64,000 nucleotides of DNA from assembly GCF_009617995.1 (NCBI RefSeq), contig NZ_CP044130.1:124001-188000 (forward strand). The letters are read 5' to 3'. Each line of letters starts with the position of its first letter. The stretch's first letter is position 1. The notes beneath the pieces are model-generated. The model was given only the letters and a program-made list of their open reading frames with translations. It did no database searches and was not told the origin of the DNA. The DNA is from Halomicrobium sp. LC1Hm (GTDB lineage Archaea; Halobacteriota; Halobacteria; Halobacteriales; Haloarculaceae). Shown one piece after another: positions 1-7,915 of the stretch. Made by a program: the position numbers and the translations under genes.

Positions 1-291
1 TGGGCCGTCCGGCTCTGGGACCGGTCGGTCCGCTGGCGATGCAGGCTCGCCCCCAGTGAGGAGGACGGTCGCACTCGCGCCAGCGGCGAACGCCGCGATC
101 GTGAGTGCGATCGCGCCGCCGGGGCGAAGCGACGGACCCAGCGTCCCGGCCCGCACGGTGGCGTCTCCCATCGCGACCGTGATCGACGGCGGCGTGACGA
201 GGCGGACGGTCAGCGCGACCGTCACGGCCGTCGCGGCGACGAAGGTCCCGGCGGCGACGACCGTTCGTCGGTCGCGGTTCTCGCTGCTCAT
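1..291 (-). CDS. Membrane protein, N-terminal part (runs off the window edge)
   Basis: Only the first 97 codons are inside the window. The ATG at 291 overlaps the TGA of the upstream gene (ATGA), so the two are cotranscribed. The visible part has a basic N-terminus, a hydrophobic segment at about residues 10-32, a short extracellular stretch, and a second hydrophobic segment at about 57-80, followed by a Pro/Glu-rich linker. This two-helix plan resembles the N-terminal half of haloarchaeal membrane-anchored winged-helix regulators, whose DNA-binding part would lie beyond the edge. That identification is inference; no DNA-binding motif is visible here. Confidence 0.6.
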   Translation of the reverse strand, partial: MSSENRDRRTVVAAGTFVAATAVTVALTVRLVTPPSITVAMGDATVRAGTLGPSLRPGGAIALTIAAFAAGASATVLLTGGEPASPADRPVPEPDGP

Positions 292-953
292 CGTCCACGA
301 GGGGACCCACTGGCCCCCTCTCTGAGTCGGACGAACGCGTCGACCGTCTCGTTTTCCAGATCGACGACGACGCTGTACCGCGTCGCTCGTTCGACCGGAT
401 CGACGACCACCAGCGCCCGCCGGTCGCTGACTCGCCGTTCGGTTCGCTCGACGACGACGCCGTCGGATCGCTCCCGCAGGGCGAACGCGGAGTCGTTGGC
501 CGGCGCGAGCTGCGTCCAGGCCGTCTGTGGATCCGCTCCCGCCACTGCGGCGGTGTCGCTTCGGACGGACTCGGGGATCGGTCGGATCGTGTACACCGCG
601 CCGTCCGGCGTGGACTCGTCGGCGAACGCCCCGGTCGTCGTCACGATCTCTTTGGCACGCTCTCGGGTCGCGAGCGAGAGCTCGACCGGCTCACGCGGCG
701 TCGTCGTCACGACGAGAGGACTCCCGCGACCGGAGATCTCGACCCGCTCGACGGTACGCAGATCCGCGACCACTGTCCGGTCGCGCTCGCCGCTCGTTTC
801 GACGAGCTGTCCGTCGTCGATCGCAAACTCGTGTTCCGCGGGTGGCGTGACCGCCGCAGTGACGCCGGTCACGGTCGCGAACAGCGCGATACTGCCGCCG
901 AGGACGCCGAGTGCGAGGACCAACACCACTCGGGACCGCACGACCGTCTTCAT
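288..953 (-). CDS. Membrane-anchored exported protein of unknown function
   Basis: This is a 221-residue protein starting at the ATG at 953; an in-frame start 15 codons upstream would run into the promoter array. It has a short basic N-terminus, one hydrophobic segment (about residues 8-30), and then a soluble domain rich in Val, Thr, Asp and Arg without cysteines, which is probably extracellular. Its stop overlaps the start of the next gene, a two-helix membrane protein, so they form an operon and may act together at the membrane. I do not recognise an enzymatic motif. Upstream lies an array of GAAAC/GTTTC half-sites. Confidence 0.7.
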   Translation of the reverse strand: MKTVVRSRVVLVLALGVLGGSIALFATVTGVTAAVTPPAEHEFAIDDGQLVETSGERDRTVVADLRTVERVEISGRGSPLVVTTTPREPVELSLATRERAKEIVTTTGAFADESTPDGAVYTIRPIPESVRSDTAAVAGADPQTAWTQLAPANDSAFALRERSDGVVVERTERRVSDRRALVVVDPVERATRYSVVVDLENETVDAFVRLREGASGSPRGR

Positions 954-990
954 GTCTTCCGAGACCGAACGTCCTCCCAAGAAGGTGCTG

Positions 991-1059
991 GTTTCCACTA
1001 GTTCGAAACGCCTGAAACGGGGCTGAAACGCGTTTCACGCCTGTTTCACGGCCGTTTCC
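991..1059. promoter_or_regulatory. Array of GAAAC/GTTTC half-sites, 11-bp phased
   Basis: The spacer between the divergent genes starting at 953 (-) and 1246 (+) holds repeated GAAAC or GTTTC pentamers: GTTTC at 991, GAAAC at 1005, 1014 and 1025, and GTTTC at 1032, 1043 and 1054. The pairs 1014/1025 and 1032/1043 are exactly symmetric about position 1030.5, and the steps 1014-1025, 1032-1043 and 1043-1054 are 11 bp, about one helical turn. This looks like a cooperative operator for a dimeric regulator. Confidence 0.5.
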
Positions 1060-1245
1060 AACGGACGCTTACAAGCCCTTTCTGTCAACCCATGGGTGGC
1101 GCGATCGGGTCAGTCCCCTGCCGGCGGCCGTTCCCCGAGACGAACCCCGTCACACGCTCGCCCTTCACGAGCCGCTCGCGGGCTGGTCCGATCGCCACAT
1201 CAACACACATGACACGATCCAGTCCCCGCCAACGGAGTGGTACAG

Positions 1246-2214
1246 ATGCGACGTGAGTACCGGCTTGCAGCCTACGCGCTGGCCGTTTCGGCGCTCCTCC
1301 TGGCCGCCAGTGGCGCGGTCGTCGTCGCCGACGGCAGCGTGGCCGACTCGACAGACGAGTCGCCCGAACCGACGAACGACACCGTCACCTCGTCCGGCAC
1401 CTACACCGACGCCGACACGGAGACCGTCGACGTATCGGTCACCAACACCAGCGCAACGACGTTCTCAGTCAGTGAGGCCGGCCGAACGTGCAGCGGCGCG
1501 CTCCGGGTCGACGATCCGAACCGGACCCGGACCGACGTGCGCGTCGACGGCGTCACCGTCACGCTGATCGAGGCACACGGCGGCGAGGCCTTCGACGAGA
1601 TCGACCGCCAGCGATTCGCGGCGCTGGTCTGGGACGAGTTCTCGACCAGCGCCGGACTCGGCGAGTCCGAGCACGTCGAACTCCGGGTCAACCAGTACTA
1701 CGAGAGCGTCGACCGCGAGGAGCCGACCGACACTGTCGGCGTCCGCGCCAGCCCCGCCGACGGCTGTCTCCCGAGCGTCGCGGGGACGGTCTCGATCGAC
1801 AACGAGTCGGTCGACGTGCGCTCCGCACAGCCGGCGCTCGACGATCTCGACCTGACGGTTACGGACACGATCGGCGTCCTCGACGACGAGGAACGGACGC
1901 TGGTCGAACGACTCGTCGAGAACGACTCACAGGCCAGCTACACCGTCCAGCAGCGGTTCGACGATCCCAGCGCGCTGGCGGCGACCGTCGTCGAAGCGAC
2001 CAACGACGGCGAGGTCGCACTCGAACTCACGGCGTCGTCTTCGGACAGTCCGACCGTCGTGGTCCGGATCGATCTCGAAACCGAGAGCGTCGTCACCGCC
2101 TACACGAAGCTCTCGATCGAGGTCGTCGACGAGACCGATACCGTCGTCGTCGACGGCAACGAGACGGTGACCTTCGAGACGAACGGTACCGCGTCGTCGG
2201 CCAGCGGCGACTGA
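1246..2214 (+). CDS. Secreted acidic protein of unknown function
   Basis: This is a 322-residue protein from the ATG at 1246 (a GTG three codons earlier is possible). Residues about 5-30 form a hydrophobic signal peptide or anchor ending near an Ala-rich stretch; the rest is very acidic and rich in Thr, Ser and Val, as expected for a haloarchaeal extracellular protein. Two cysteines (near residues 80 and 175) could form a disulfide. There is no lipobox or twin-arginine motif and I recognise no family. It is divergent from the membrane protein operon and convergent with the zinc-ribbon gene downstream. Confidence 0.75.
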   Translation: MRREYRLAAYALAVSALLLAASGAVVVADGSVADSTDESPEPTNDTVTSSGTYTDADTETVDVSVTNTSATTFSVSEAGRTCSGALRVDDPNRTRTDVRVDGVTVTLIEAHGGEAFDEIDRQRFAALVWDEFSTSAGLGESEHVELRVNQYYESVDREEPTDTVGVRASPADGCLPSVAGTVSIDNESVDVRSAQPALDDLDLTVTDTIGVLDDEERTLVERLVENDSQASYTVQQRFDDPSALAATVVEATNDGEVALELTASSSDSPTVVVRIDLETESVVTAYTKLSIEVVDETDTVVVDGNETVTFETNGTASSASGD

Positions 2215-2254
2215 CTCCCACACGCCGACGCCTTTTCGTCTCTCCGCCGTAGCG

Positions 2255-2542
2255 CTACGCGGTCGTCTCGGCCCAGAACCGCCGACAGAGCCGTAGCTGG
2301 TCGACGACGCCCCGGACGGAGCGGCCCCACATCGCGGCGACCGGCGCGGCGGTCTCTCCGTCATCGTATCTGGGCTGCGTGAGAACGCTGGTCCGACACT
2401 CGGGGCAGCGATAGCGAATCCGGCGGGCCGTCTCGGAGACGTTCCACTCCCCGGTCGCCGGACTCTGGTGGTCACACTCCGGGCAGTACAGCGTCGATTT
2501 CAGTGGCGTGTCCTCGCCGGTGGCTGATCGCCGTCGCCTCAT
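2255..2542 (-). CDS. Small zinc-ribbon protein
   Basis: This is a 95-residue protein starting at the ATG at 2542 (MRRRRSATGEDTP); the open frame extends 28 codons upstream, but that part is not acidic or conserved-looking. Two CPEC knuckles about 28 residues apart (near residues 19 and 47) form a four-cysteine zinc ribbon, typical of small haloarchaeal nucleic-acid or protein-binding proteins. The C-terminal part has a hydrophobic/basic helix. The partner is unknown. Confidence 0.7.
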   Translation of the reverse strand: MRRRRSATGEDTPLKSTLYCPECDHQSPATGEWNVSETARRIRYRCPECRTSVLTQPRYDDGETAAPVAAMWGRSVRGVVDQLRLCRRFWAETTA

Positions 2543-2709
2543 CAGGAACACACAGTGGTCCGAGGGGTAAACCGTCTCCCATTGTCTGCATCTCTGGTAC
2601 AGGAATCGGCGGGAGAGTGGTAACAAACCGAGAGTCGGGAGCGTCGAACGGCACTCAGACCGTCAGCGCCCCAGCGCCGACGTGATGCCTCACAGTCGCC
2701 TCAATTGCG

Positions 2710-3312
2710 CTATTCGAACTGCTCGACGACCTGCTCGTAGCGCTGGCTGGGTTCTTCCCAGTCGACGACCTCGAAGAAGTTGTCGACGAACTCGCCGCGG
2801 GCCGGCCCGTAGTCGTGGTAGTAGGAGTGTTCCCACACGTCCAGTGCGAGGATGGGGTGGCTCCCCCAGAGTGCGCCCTGGTCGTGCTTGTCGACGACGA
2901 CGTTCCGGAGCTGGTTGCTGAACGAGTCGTACACCAGCAGCGCCCAGCCACCGGCGGCCGAGGCGGCGGCCTCGAACTCGCCTTTCCAGGCCTCGTAGGA
3001 GCCGAAGTCCTCCTCGATCCGGTCGGCCAGCGCGCTCGACGGCTCGTCGCCGCCGGTCGGGCTCATGGACTGCCAGAACAGGTCGTGGAGGACGTGTCCG
3101 GAGCCGTTGTGCGTGACGTTCCGGAGTGCGCCCGACGAGGAGGAGAAGTCGCCCGCCTCGCGGTTCGCTTCGAGCGTCTCCTCGGCGGCGTTCCAGCCGT
3201 TGACGTAGCCCTGATGGTGGGTGTCGTGGTGCCAGGTCAGTACCTGTTCGCTGATGTGTGGTTCGAGTGCGTCGTAGTCGTACGGCAGCGGCGGCAGTTC
3301 GTGTTCGCTCAT
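2710..3312 (-). CDS. sod: Superoxide dismutase (Mn/Fe family)
   Basis: This is a 200-residue cytoplasmic enzyme that converts superoxide to oxygen and hydrogen peroxide. The four metal ligands of the Mn/Fe family are present: His28 in the HHDTHH motif, His76 in HDLFW, and Asp158 and His162 in DVWEHSYY. The length matches the family and the N-terminal LPPLPYDYDALEP signature is canonical. Haloarchaeal members generally use manganese, but the sequence does not by itself prove the metal. It is monocistronic, with its promoter in the short gap before the ATPase gene's 3' end. Confidence 0.97.
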   Translation of the reverse strand: MSEHELPPLPYDYDALEPHISEQVLTWHHDTHHQGYVNGWNAAEETLEANREAGDFSSSSGALRNVTHNGSGHVLHDLFWQSMSPTGGDEPSSALADRIEEDFGSYEAWKGEFEAAASAAGGWALLVYDSFSNQLRNVVVDKHDQGALWGSHPILALDVWEHSYYHDYGPARGEFVDNFFEVVDWEEPSQRYEQVVEQFE

Positions 3313-3385
3313 CGTGCATCCATCGGTACGCTCGAAAGCGACTTCAACGTTCTCTGAACGAGATTTTTGTAGCCGTACTGATCGC

Positions 3386-5743
3386 TCAACCGTCGAAGAA
3401 CCGACCCGGATCGATCCGGGACAGTCGCATCGCGTTCCCGGTCACGCCGAGGCTCATCCCCATGTCACCGACGACGACCGCCAGCGCGACGCTGACCAGT
3501 CCCAGGGGTACTCCGAGCGCCAGCACCGCTTTCACGCCCAGACTCGCCCAGATGTTCTGTCGGATGACGCTGTTTGCTCCGTTCGACAACGCATACAGAT
3601 ACGGGAGCTTCCCGATGTCGTCCCCCATCAGCGCGATGTCGGCCGTTTCGAGAGCGGTGTCGGTCCCCGCAGCCCCCATCGCAACCGCGACGTCGGCGGT
3701 CGCCAGCGCGGGCGCGTCGTTGATCCCGTCGCCGACCATGGCCACCTCGCCGTGACTGGCCTGTAAGGACTCGACGGCGTCGACCTTCTCGTCGGGCAGC
3801 AGCTCGGCGCGGTACTCGTCGACCCCGACGCGCTCGGCGATCGCGCGGGCGGTCCCCTCGTTGTCGCCGGTGAGCATCACGACGTGTTCGACGCCGAGTT
3901 CGTGTAGCCGCTCGACCGCTCGTGAGGCCGCCGGGCGAACCTCGTCGGCGATGGCGACGACGCCGAGCAGTTCGGTGGCCGTGCCGACGAGGACGACCGT
4001 CTTGCCCTCCGCTTCGAACTGCGAGAGCGTGCCGGCTTCGAGGTCGGCACAGTCGTCCCGGTCACACTCCTCGTCGGTCGCCTCGACGACGGTGCCGCCG
4101 TCGGGCCGAGCGTGGGCGTGTGACAGATCGAAGCCCAGCTCCTCGAACAGCGCCGGCTTGCCGGCGTAGTACGTCTCGCCGTCGCTCTCCGCGCGGAGCC
4201 CCTTCCCGGTGAGGCTCTCGAACGTCTCGACGGCGGGTAGCTCGCCGACTGCCGCTTCCCGGGCGCGCTCGCGGATCGCCTCGGCGATGGGGTGCTCGCT
4301 GCGCTGTTCGAGGGCGGCGGCGTACCGGAGCAGCTCCGTCTCGCTCGCCTCGCCGAGGGGAACCACGTCGGTGACGGCGAGTTCGCCCTTCGTGAGCGTC
4401 CCGGTCTTGTCGAGGGCGACGGCGTCGACGCCGCCCATCGCTTCGAGGTGGTTGCCGCCCTTGATGAGGACGCCGTTCTTGGCGGCGCTCGTGATCCCCG
4501 AGACGACGGAGACGGGCGTCGAGATGACGAACGCGCACGGGCACGCGATGACCAGCAGCGTCAGCCCGCGGACGAACCAGGTCTGCCAGCTCCCGACGAA
4601 CGTGTGGCTGAGCCCGGCGACACTGACGGTCGCACCGCCCTCGACGAGCAACGGCGGGAGCGCGGCCGTCAGGATCGCCAGCACGACGATCGTCGGCGTG
4701 TAGTAGCCGGCAAACCGGTCGACGAACTGCTCTTTCTCGGTCTTTTTCTCCTGTGCGCCCTGGACCATCTCGATGATCTGGGAGAGCGTCGATTCCGAGG
4801 CCGACGACGTGGCCTCGAACTCGAAGTACCCCTCCGCGTTGATGCTGCCGGCGTACACCTCGTCGCCGACGTTCTTGTCGACAGGGACGCTCTCGCCGGT
4901 GATCGGCGATTCGTCGACCGCGCTGGTGCCCTCGACGATCGTGCCGTCGAGTGGGATCTTCTCGCCCGGGCGGACGACGACCGTCTCGCCGACGGCCACG
5001 TCCTCGGCGGGCACGGTCTCCTCGTCTCCGTTCCGACGGACGGTCGCCTCGTCGGGGGACAGCTCCATCAGTTCACGCAGCGAGTCCCGCGCCCGATCCA
5101 TCGCGTAGTCTTCGAGGAGCTCTGCGATGCTGAACAGGACCGCGAGCGTCGCAGCCTCCACGAAGTAGCCGATCCCCGTCGCGGCGATGATCGCCGTCCC
5201 CATCAGGAGGTCGATGTCGAGGCTCCTGTTTTTCGCCGAGTAGTAGCCTCCGCGGACGACCGGGTAGCCACTGACGACGATCGCGACGAGGAACAGCCCG
5301 TCGGCGAGATGGATCGGGAACTCGAAGACGCTCCCGAGAGCGACGTTCTGGCCCCCGAGGACGAACTCGAAGAGGAGGCCGAGCGTCACGAACGCGGCTC
5401 CGATCCACGTCTTGACGGCCCGTGAACTCCGCCAGATCTCTGCCGGGGGAGCGACCTCGATTCCCCCGCCGGACGAGTCGCCCGGCTCTCCGCTGACCTC
5501 GTAGCCGGCGCTCTCGATGGCTCCGACGACTTCGGCCTCGCTCGTCTCGGCCGTGTCGATGGTCACGATCGCCGTTCCGGTCGTCGGCTGGAGGGTCGTC
5601 TCACGCACGCCGTCGAGGCGCTGGAGGCTCTTGTCGACCTTCTGTGCGCACGACGGACAGTCCATCTCGGGGACGGTCACCCGGACGGTCGTCTCACCGG
5701 GGTCCTGTCCACCGTCTCCCGCCGTCTCCGATTTGCTCGTCAT
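3386..5743 (-). CDS. P1B-type heavy-metal translocating ATPase
   Basis: This is a 785-residue ATP-driven metal exporter of the cytoplasmic membrane. It begins with a heavy-metal-binding domain containing MDCPSC (Cys29, Cys32), followed by transmembrane helices, the actuator TGES motif, the transmembrane CPC (401-403), the phosphorylated Asp445 in DKTGTLT, and GDGINDAPA in the hinge region. CPC followed by ISTPVS is the pattern of the Zn/Cd/Pb (ZntA/CadA-like) subgroup rather than copper pumps; this assignment is inferred. A Cys- and Asp-rich insertion lies in the nucleotide-binding lobe. The start at 5743 was chosen because the HMA domain follows directly; the 53 codons before it cross a palindromic promoter site. 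The HTH gene just upstream is a probable regulator. Confidence 0.95.
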   Translation of the reverse strand: MTSKSETAGDGGQDPGETTVRVTVPEMDCPSCAQKVDKSLQRLDGVRETTLQPTTGTAIVTIDTAETSEAEVVGAIESAGYEVSGEPGDSSGGGIEVAPPAEIWRSSRAVKTWIGAAFVTLGLLFEFVLGGQNVALGSVFEFPIHLADGLFLVAIVVSGYPVVRGGYYSAKNRSLDIDLLMGTAIIAATGIGYFVEAATLAVLFSIAELLEDYAMDRARDSLRELMELSPDEATVRRNGDEETVPAEDVAVGETVVVRPGEKIPLDGTIVEGTSAVDESPITGESVPVDKNVGDEVYAGSINAEGYFEFEATSSASESTLSQIIEMVQGAQEKKTEKEQFVDRFAGYYTPTIVVLAILTAALPPLLVEGGATVSVAGLSHTFVGSWQTWFVRGLTLLVIACPCAFVISTPVSVVSGITSAAKNGVLIKGGNHLEAMGGVDAVALDKTGTLTKGELAVTDVVPLGEASETELLRYAAALEQRSEHPIAEAIRERAREAAVGELPAVETFESLTGKGLRAESDGETYYAGKPALFEELGFDLSHAHARPDGGTVVEATDEECDRDDCADLEAGTLSQFEAEGKTVVLVGTATELLGVVAIADEVRPAASRAVERLHELGVEHVVMLTGDNEGTARAIAERVGVDEYRAELLPDEKVDAVESLQASHGEVAMVGDGINDAPALATADVAVAMGAAGTDTALETADIALMGDDIGKLPYLYALSNGANSVIRQNIWASLGVKAVLALGVPLGLVSVALAVVVGDMGMSLGVTGNAMRLSRIDPGRFFDG

Positions 5744-5779
5744 TACGTACTCGTTCGGGCCACAGTTCGATAAGCCCTT

Positions 5780-5795
5780 GTTGGAATATTCCAAC
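5780..5795. promoter_or_regulatory. Perfect 16-bp palindrome upstream of the metal ATPase
   Basis: GTTGGAATATTCCAAC is a perfect inverted repeat 37-52 nt upstream of the ATPase ATG. On the minus strand it sits immediately upstream of a CTTATCG TATA-like element, the place where archaeal regulators contact the TFB/TBP region. It is a likely operator for metal-responsive control. Confidence 0.5.
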
Positions 5796-5902
5796 TGCAC
5801 CGTCGGTGCGCTCGCTCGCTGGCTCACGCCGTCGCCCGTCTCCTTTTGGCGCTCCCCGCTCGGCGTCCCGCCCGTCGTCGCAGGCCGACAGCCCGCAATC
5901 AC

Positions 5903-5982
5903 ATACTGCGAGCTGTCAGCGTTTCTCGACGGCCGTCACACGGTGGTGACGCCCGTCGTCGAAGGCTGACAGCCCGCAGTAT
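5903..5982. repeat. 80-bp palindromic repeat element, copy 1
   Basis: This copy has terminal inverted repeats ATACTGCGAGCTGTCAGC and its near-complement ending in GCAGTAT, with an inner palindromic part. It lies between the HTH gene and the ATPase gene and touches the TGA stop of the HTH gene. A partial second copy (the right half only, CAGGCCGACAGCCCGCAAT) precedes it at about 5880-5899. See the copies at 24226, 26403, 30993, 35284, 42546 and 61138. Confidence 0.7.
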
Positions 5983-6725
5983 CAGTCGTAGCTCGCCAGC
6001 TCACCCATCAGCTGCTCGTCGGCCACGTACTGCTTTGCCAGTCGCTCTTCGGCCCGTCGCAGCCGGTAGGTGAGCGTCGACCGCGGCACGTCCAGGTGGG
6101 TGGCGAGTTCGCCCACGTCGACCTCGCGTGGCGATTCGTAGTAGCCGTGTTCGACGGCGGCCCGGAGCGCGGCCTCCTGTTCGGCCGAGAGCGACCCCGA
6201 ACCGCTCGTCTTACCCTCCGTCGACGTTTCTGCCGTCCGGAGCATCTCCGTCCGAGCGCAGTCCCCGACCGCCGCTTCGAGCGCGTCGAAGAAGGTCGTG
6301 ACGTCACCCGCTCCCGAGTGTATGATCCGCCAGGTGTAGTGGCGACTCTCGTGGCGCGTCTCGAAGAGGACGCCGTTGCCGAGGTGGTCGCGCGCGATGT
6401 GGGGCACGGAGTCACAGTCCGGCGTCCGCTCCCAGTTCGAGTAGAACACGAGCGTGTCGTCGTCGTGATCGAGCACCTGCGTCGTCTGGGTCGCGCCACA
6501 GTGGTCGGTCGCCAGACAGTCCGCGTAGTAGTCCGCGTCCAGAAAGGCATTTTCGAGGGCGCTCAGCGCCTCGGGCGATCCGGTGGCGTGGTCGACTCGC
6601 CAGAGCCGATCCGCGGTCGCGTGCAGCGAGAGCGACCGAATCCGGGCCCCGGGGTGGTCGGCGAGCGTGTCGGCCACCCTGTTGCAGCCGGGTTCGTACT
6701 CCAGAGCGAAGACGAGTTCGCGCAT
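5982..6725 (-). CDS. HTH_10 (bacterio-opsin activator type) transcriptional regulator
   Basis: This is a 247-residue protein from the ATG at 6725. The N-terminal two-thirds is a sensor-like domain with several cysteines (EPGCNRV, YYADCLATDHCG, PDCDS, GDCART). The C-terminal about 60 residues are the HTH_10 domain typical of haloarchaeal Bat-like regulators (VDVGELATHLDVPRSTLTYRLRRAEERL). It is codirectional with, and directly upstream of, the metal ATPase gene, separated by a palindromic repeat and a 16-bp palindrome. The cysteines plus the context suggest a thiol-based metal sensor controlling the exporter; this is inference. The longer frame upstream of 6725 is Arg-rich and unlikely to be translated. 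Confidence 0.85.
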   Translation of the reverse strand: MRELVFALEYEPGCNRVADTLADHPGARIRSLSLHATADRLWRVDHATGSPEALSALENAFLDADYYADCLATDHCGATQTTQVLDHDDDTLVFYSNWERTPDCDSVPHIARDHLGNGVLFETRHESRHYTWRIIHSGAGDVTTFFDALEAAVGDCARTEMLRTAETSTEGKTSGSGSLSAEQEAALRAAVEHGYYESPREVDVGELATHLDVPRSTLTYRLRRAEERLAKQYVADEQLMGELASYD

Positions 6726-6908
6726 ACCCTCGCTACGGCTCCCCGTGACTTGACGGCTTCTCTGTGTCACCCTCTCTCGGCGACGCCGCCGGAGACCGGA
6801 CGATTCGCCGATGCCGAGCCGCTTCGGCACAGGTGTCTTTCCCTCACTTCGGGAACTAACACGGGATGACCGTCGCCCGCTCGCGCCGCCGTCCCGAGTA
6901 GCAAACTG

Positions 6909-6924
6909 TTTAGGGCCACCTAAA
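6909..6924. promoter_or_regulatory. TTTAGG-N4-CCTAAA inverted repeat over the TATA box
   Basis: This repeat lies 14-29 nt upstream of the regulator gene's ATG, exactly where the TATA box of a leaderless transcript should be. It resembles the DtxR/IdeR-type iron box (TTAGG...CCTAA). A related site precedes the siderophore transporter gene (7897). Confidence 0.55.
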
Positions 6925-6937
6925 TTATCTGTGCCTT

Positions 6938-7804
6938 ATGACGGCGGCAAACACGGACGAACCGATCGAAAACAGTCACGAACCGGCATTCGGTGACGAC
7001 GCGATCGAGGCGGTGGCGTTCCTGGCCCGCTCGGAGCATCGGCTTCGCGTTCTCGCACTGCTCGACGACGGCGTCCACTCGCGTACCGCGCTCGGCGAGC
7101 ACACGGGCGTCTCGCGTGTCACGCTCAGTCGCATCCTCAACGACCTCGCCGACCGTACGCTGATCGAGCACGATCCGACGGAAAACACGTACGCACTGAC
7201 CGGCTTCGGCGAACTCGTCTACGCGGACTTCGCTCGCCTCCTGGGCACTGTCTCCGTCGGGCAGGCGGTTCCCGACGTCGTCGATCGACTGCCCACGGAG
7301 TGGTTCGACTTCGAGCTTCGGTGTCTCAGCGAGAGCACGCTGGTGGCCCCCGACAGCGACGACCCGCTCGCTGCCGCGAGGGTCGTCGCCAACGCCGTCC
7401 AGGACGCTTCGAGCTTTCACGCGCTGCTCGGGACGTTCATCTCGCTGCCGATGTACACGTTCGAGGACGCAGTTCGATCCGGCGACCCGCCCGACGGTGT
7501 GGTCCTGTTCGACGCGAACCTGACGGAGACGATGGTCGACGACGCCGACCTCCGAAATCGCTGGCGACACATCGAAGCCGAGATCGGTTCGACCGTCTAT
7601 TACACGGTCGACGACCCCGTTCCCTGTAGCATCGACCTCATCGACGGCGACACGGTGTTTCTGACCGTCGACCGCGAACAGCACAGCGGCTTCGACATTC
7701 TTCGCTGTACCCATCCGGCAGTCGTTCGCTGGGCCCGAGAGACGATCGAGAGACAACTGGCGGACGCGACCCCGCTCGATCGGTGTCTCTCTACACGATC
7801 CTGA
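6938..7804 (+). CDS. Winged-helix regulator with FilR1-like C-terminal domain
   Basis: This is a 288-residue protein. Residues about 25-100 form a winged helix-turn-helix (ALGEHTGVSRVTLSRILNDL is the recognition region, with the wing ending at TYALTGFGEL). The rest matches the layout of the haloarchaeal FilR1-domain regulators, with the usual DPLAAARVV...FHALL stretch. It lies just upstream of, and codirectional with, the siderophore ABC transporter operon, and its promoter carries an iron-box-like palindrome. A role in controlling iron uptake is inferred. The start codon at 6938 fits a leaderless transcript. Confidence 0.85.
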   Translation: MTAANTDEPIENSHEPAFGDDAIEAVAFLARSEHRLRVLALLDDGVHSRTALGEHTGVSRVTLSRILNDLADRTLIEHDPTENTYALTGFGELVYADFARLLGTVSVGQAVPDVVDRLPTEWFDFELRCLSESTLVAPDSDDPLAAARVVANAVQDASSFHALLGTFISLPMYTFEDAVRSGDPPDGVVLFDANLTETMVDDADLRNRWRHIEAEIGSTVYYTVDDPVPCSIDLIDGDTVFLTVDREQHSGFDILRCTHPAVVRWARETIERQLADATPLDRCLSTRS

Positions 7805-7896
7805 ACAGCCGCCTGTACACACACCGCTGGCTGTAACACGGCGTGAACATCGTAAACGGGCCCGTTACACCACACGGCGCGAATTACTAATGCTGT

Positions 7897-7910
7897 TTAG
7901 GCACGCCTAA
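7897..7910. promoter_or_regulatory. TTAGGC-AC-GCCTAA inverted repeat (iron-box-like operator)
   Basis: This 14-bp inverted repeat ends 5 nt before the ATG of the substrate-binding protein gene, over the expected transcription start. A TATA-like GAATTACTAA sits just upstream (7881-7890). The pattern fits repression by a DtxR-family regulator when iron is plentiful. Confidence 0.6.
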
Positions 7911-7915
7911 TTCAC

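Noticed and set aside
4292-5425. 377-codon open frame antisense to the metal ATPase
   Set aside because: Arg/Asp/Glu-rich shadow of the P-type ATPase with no domain of its own.
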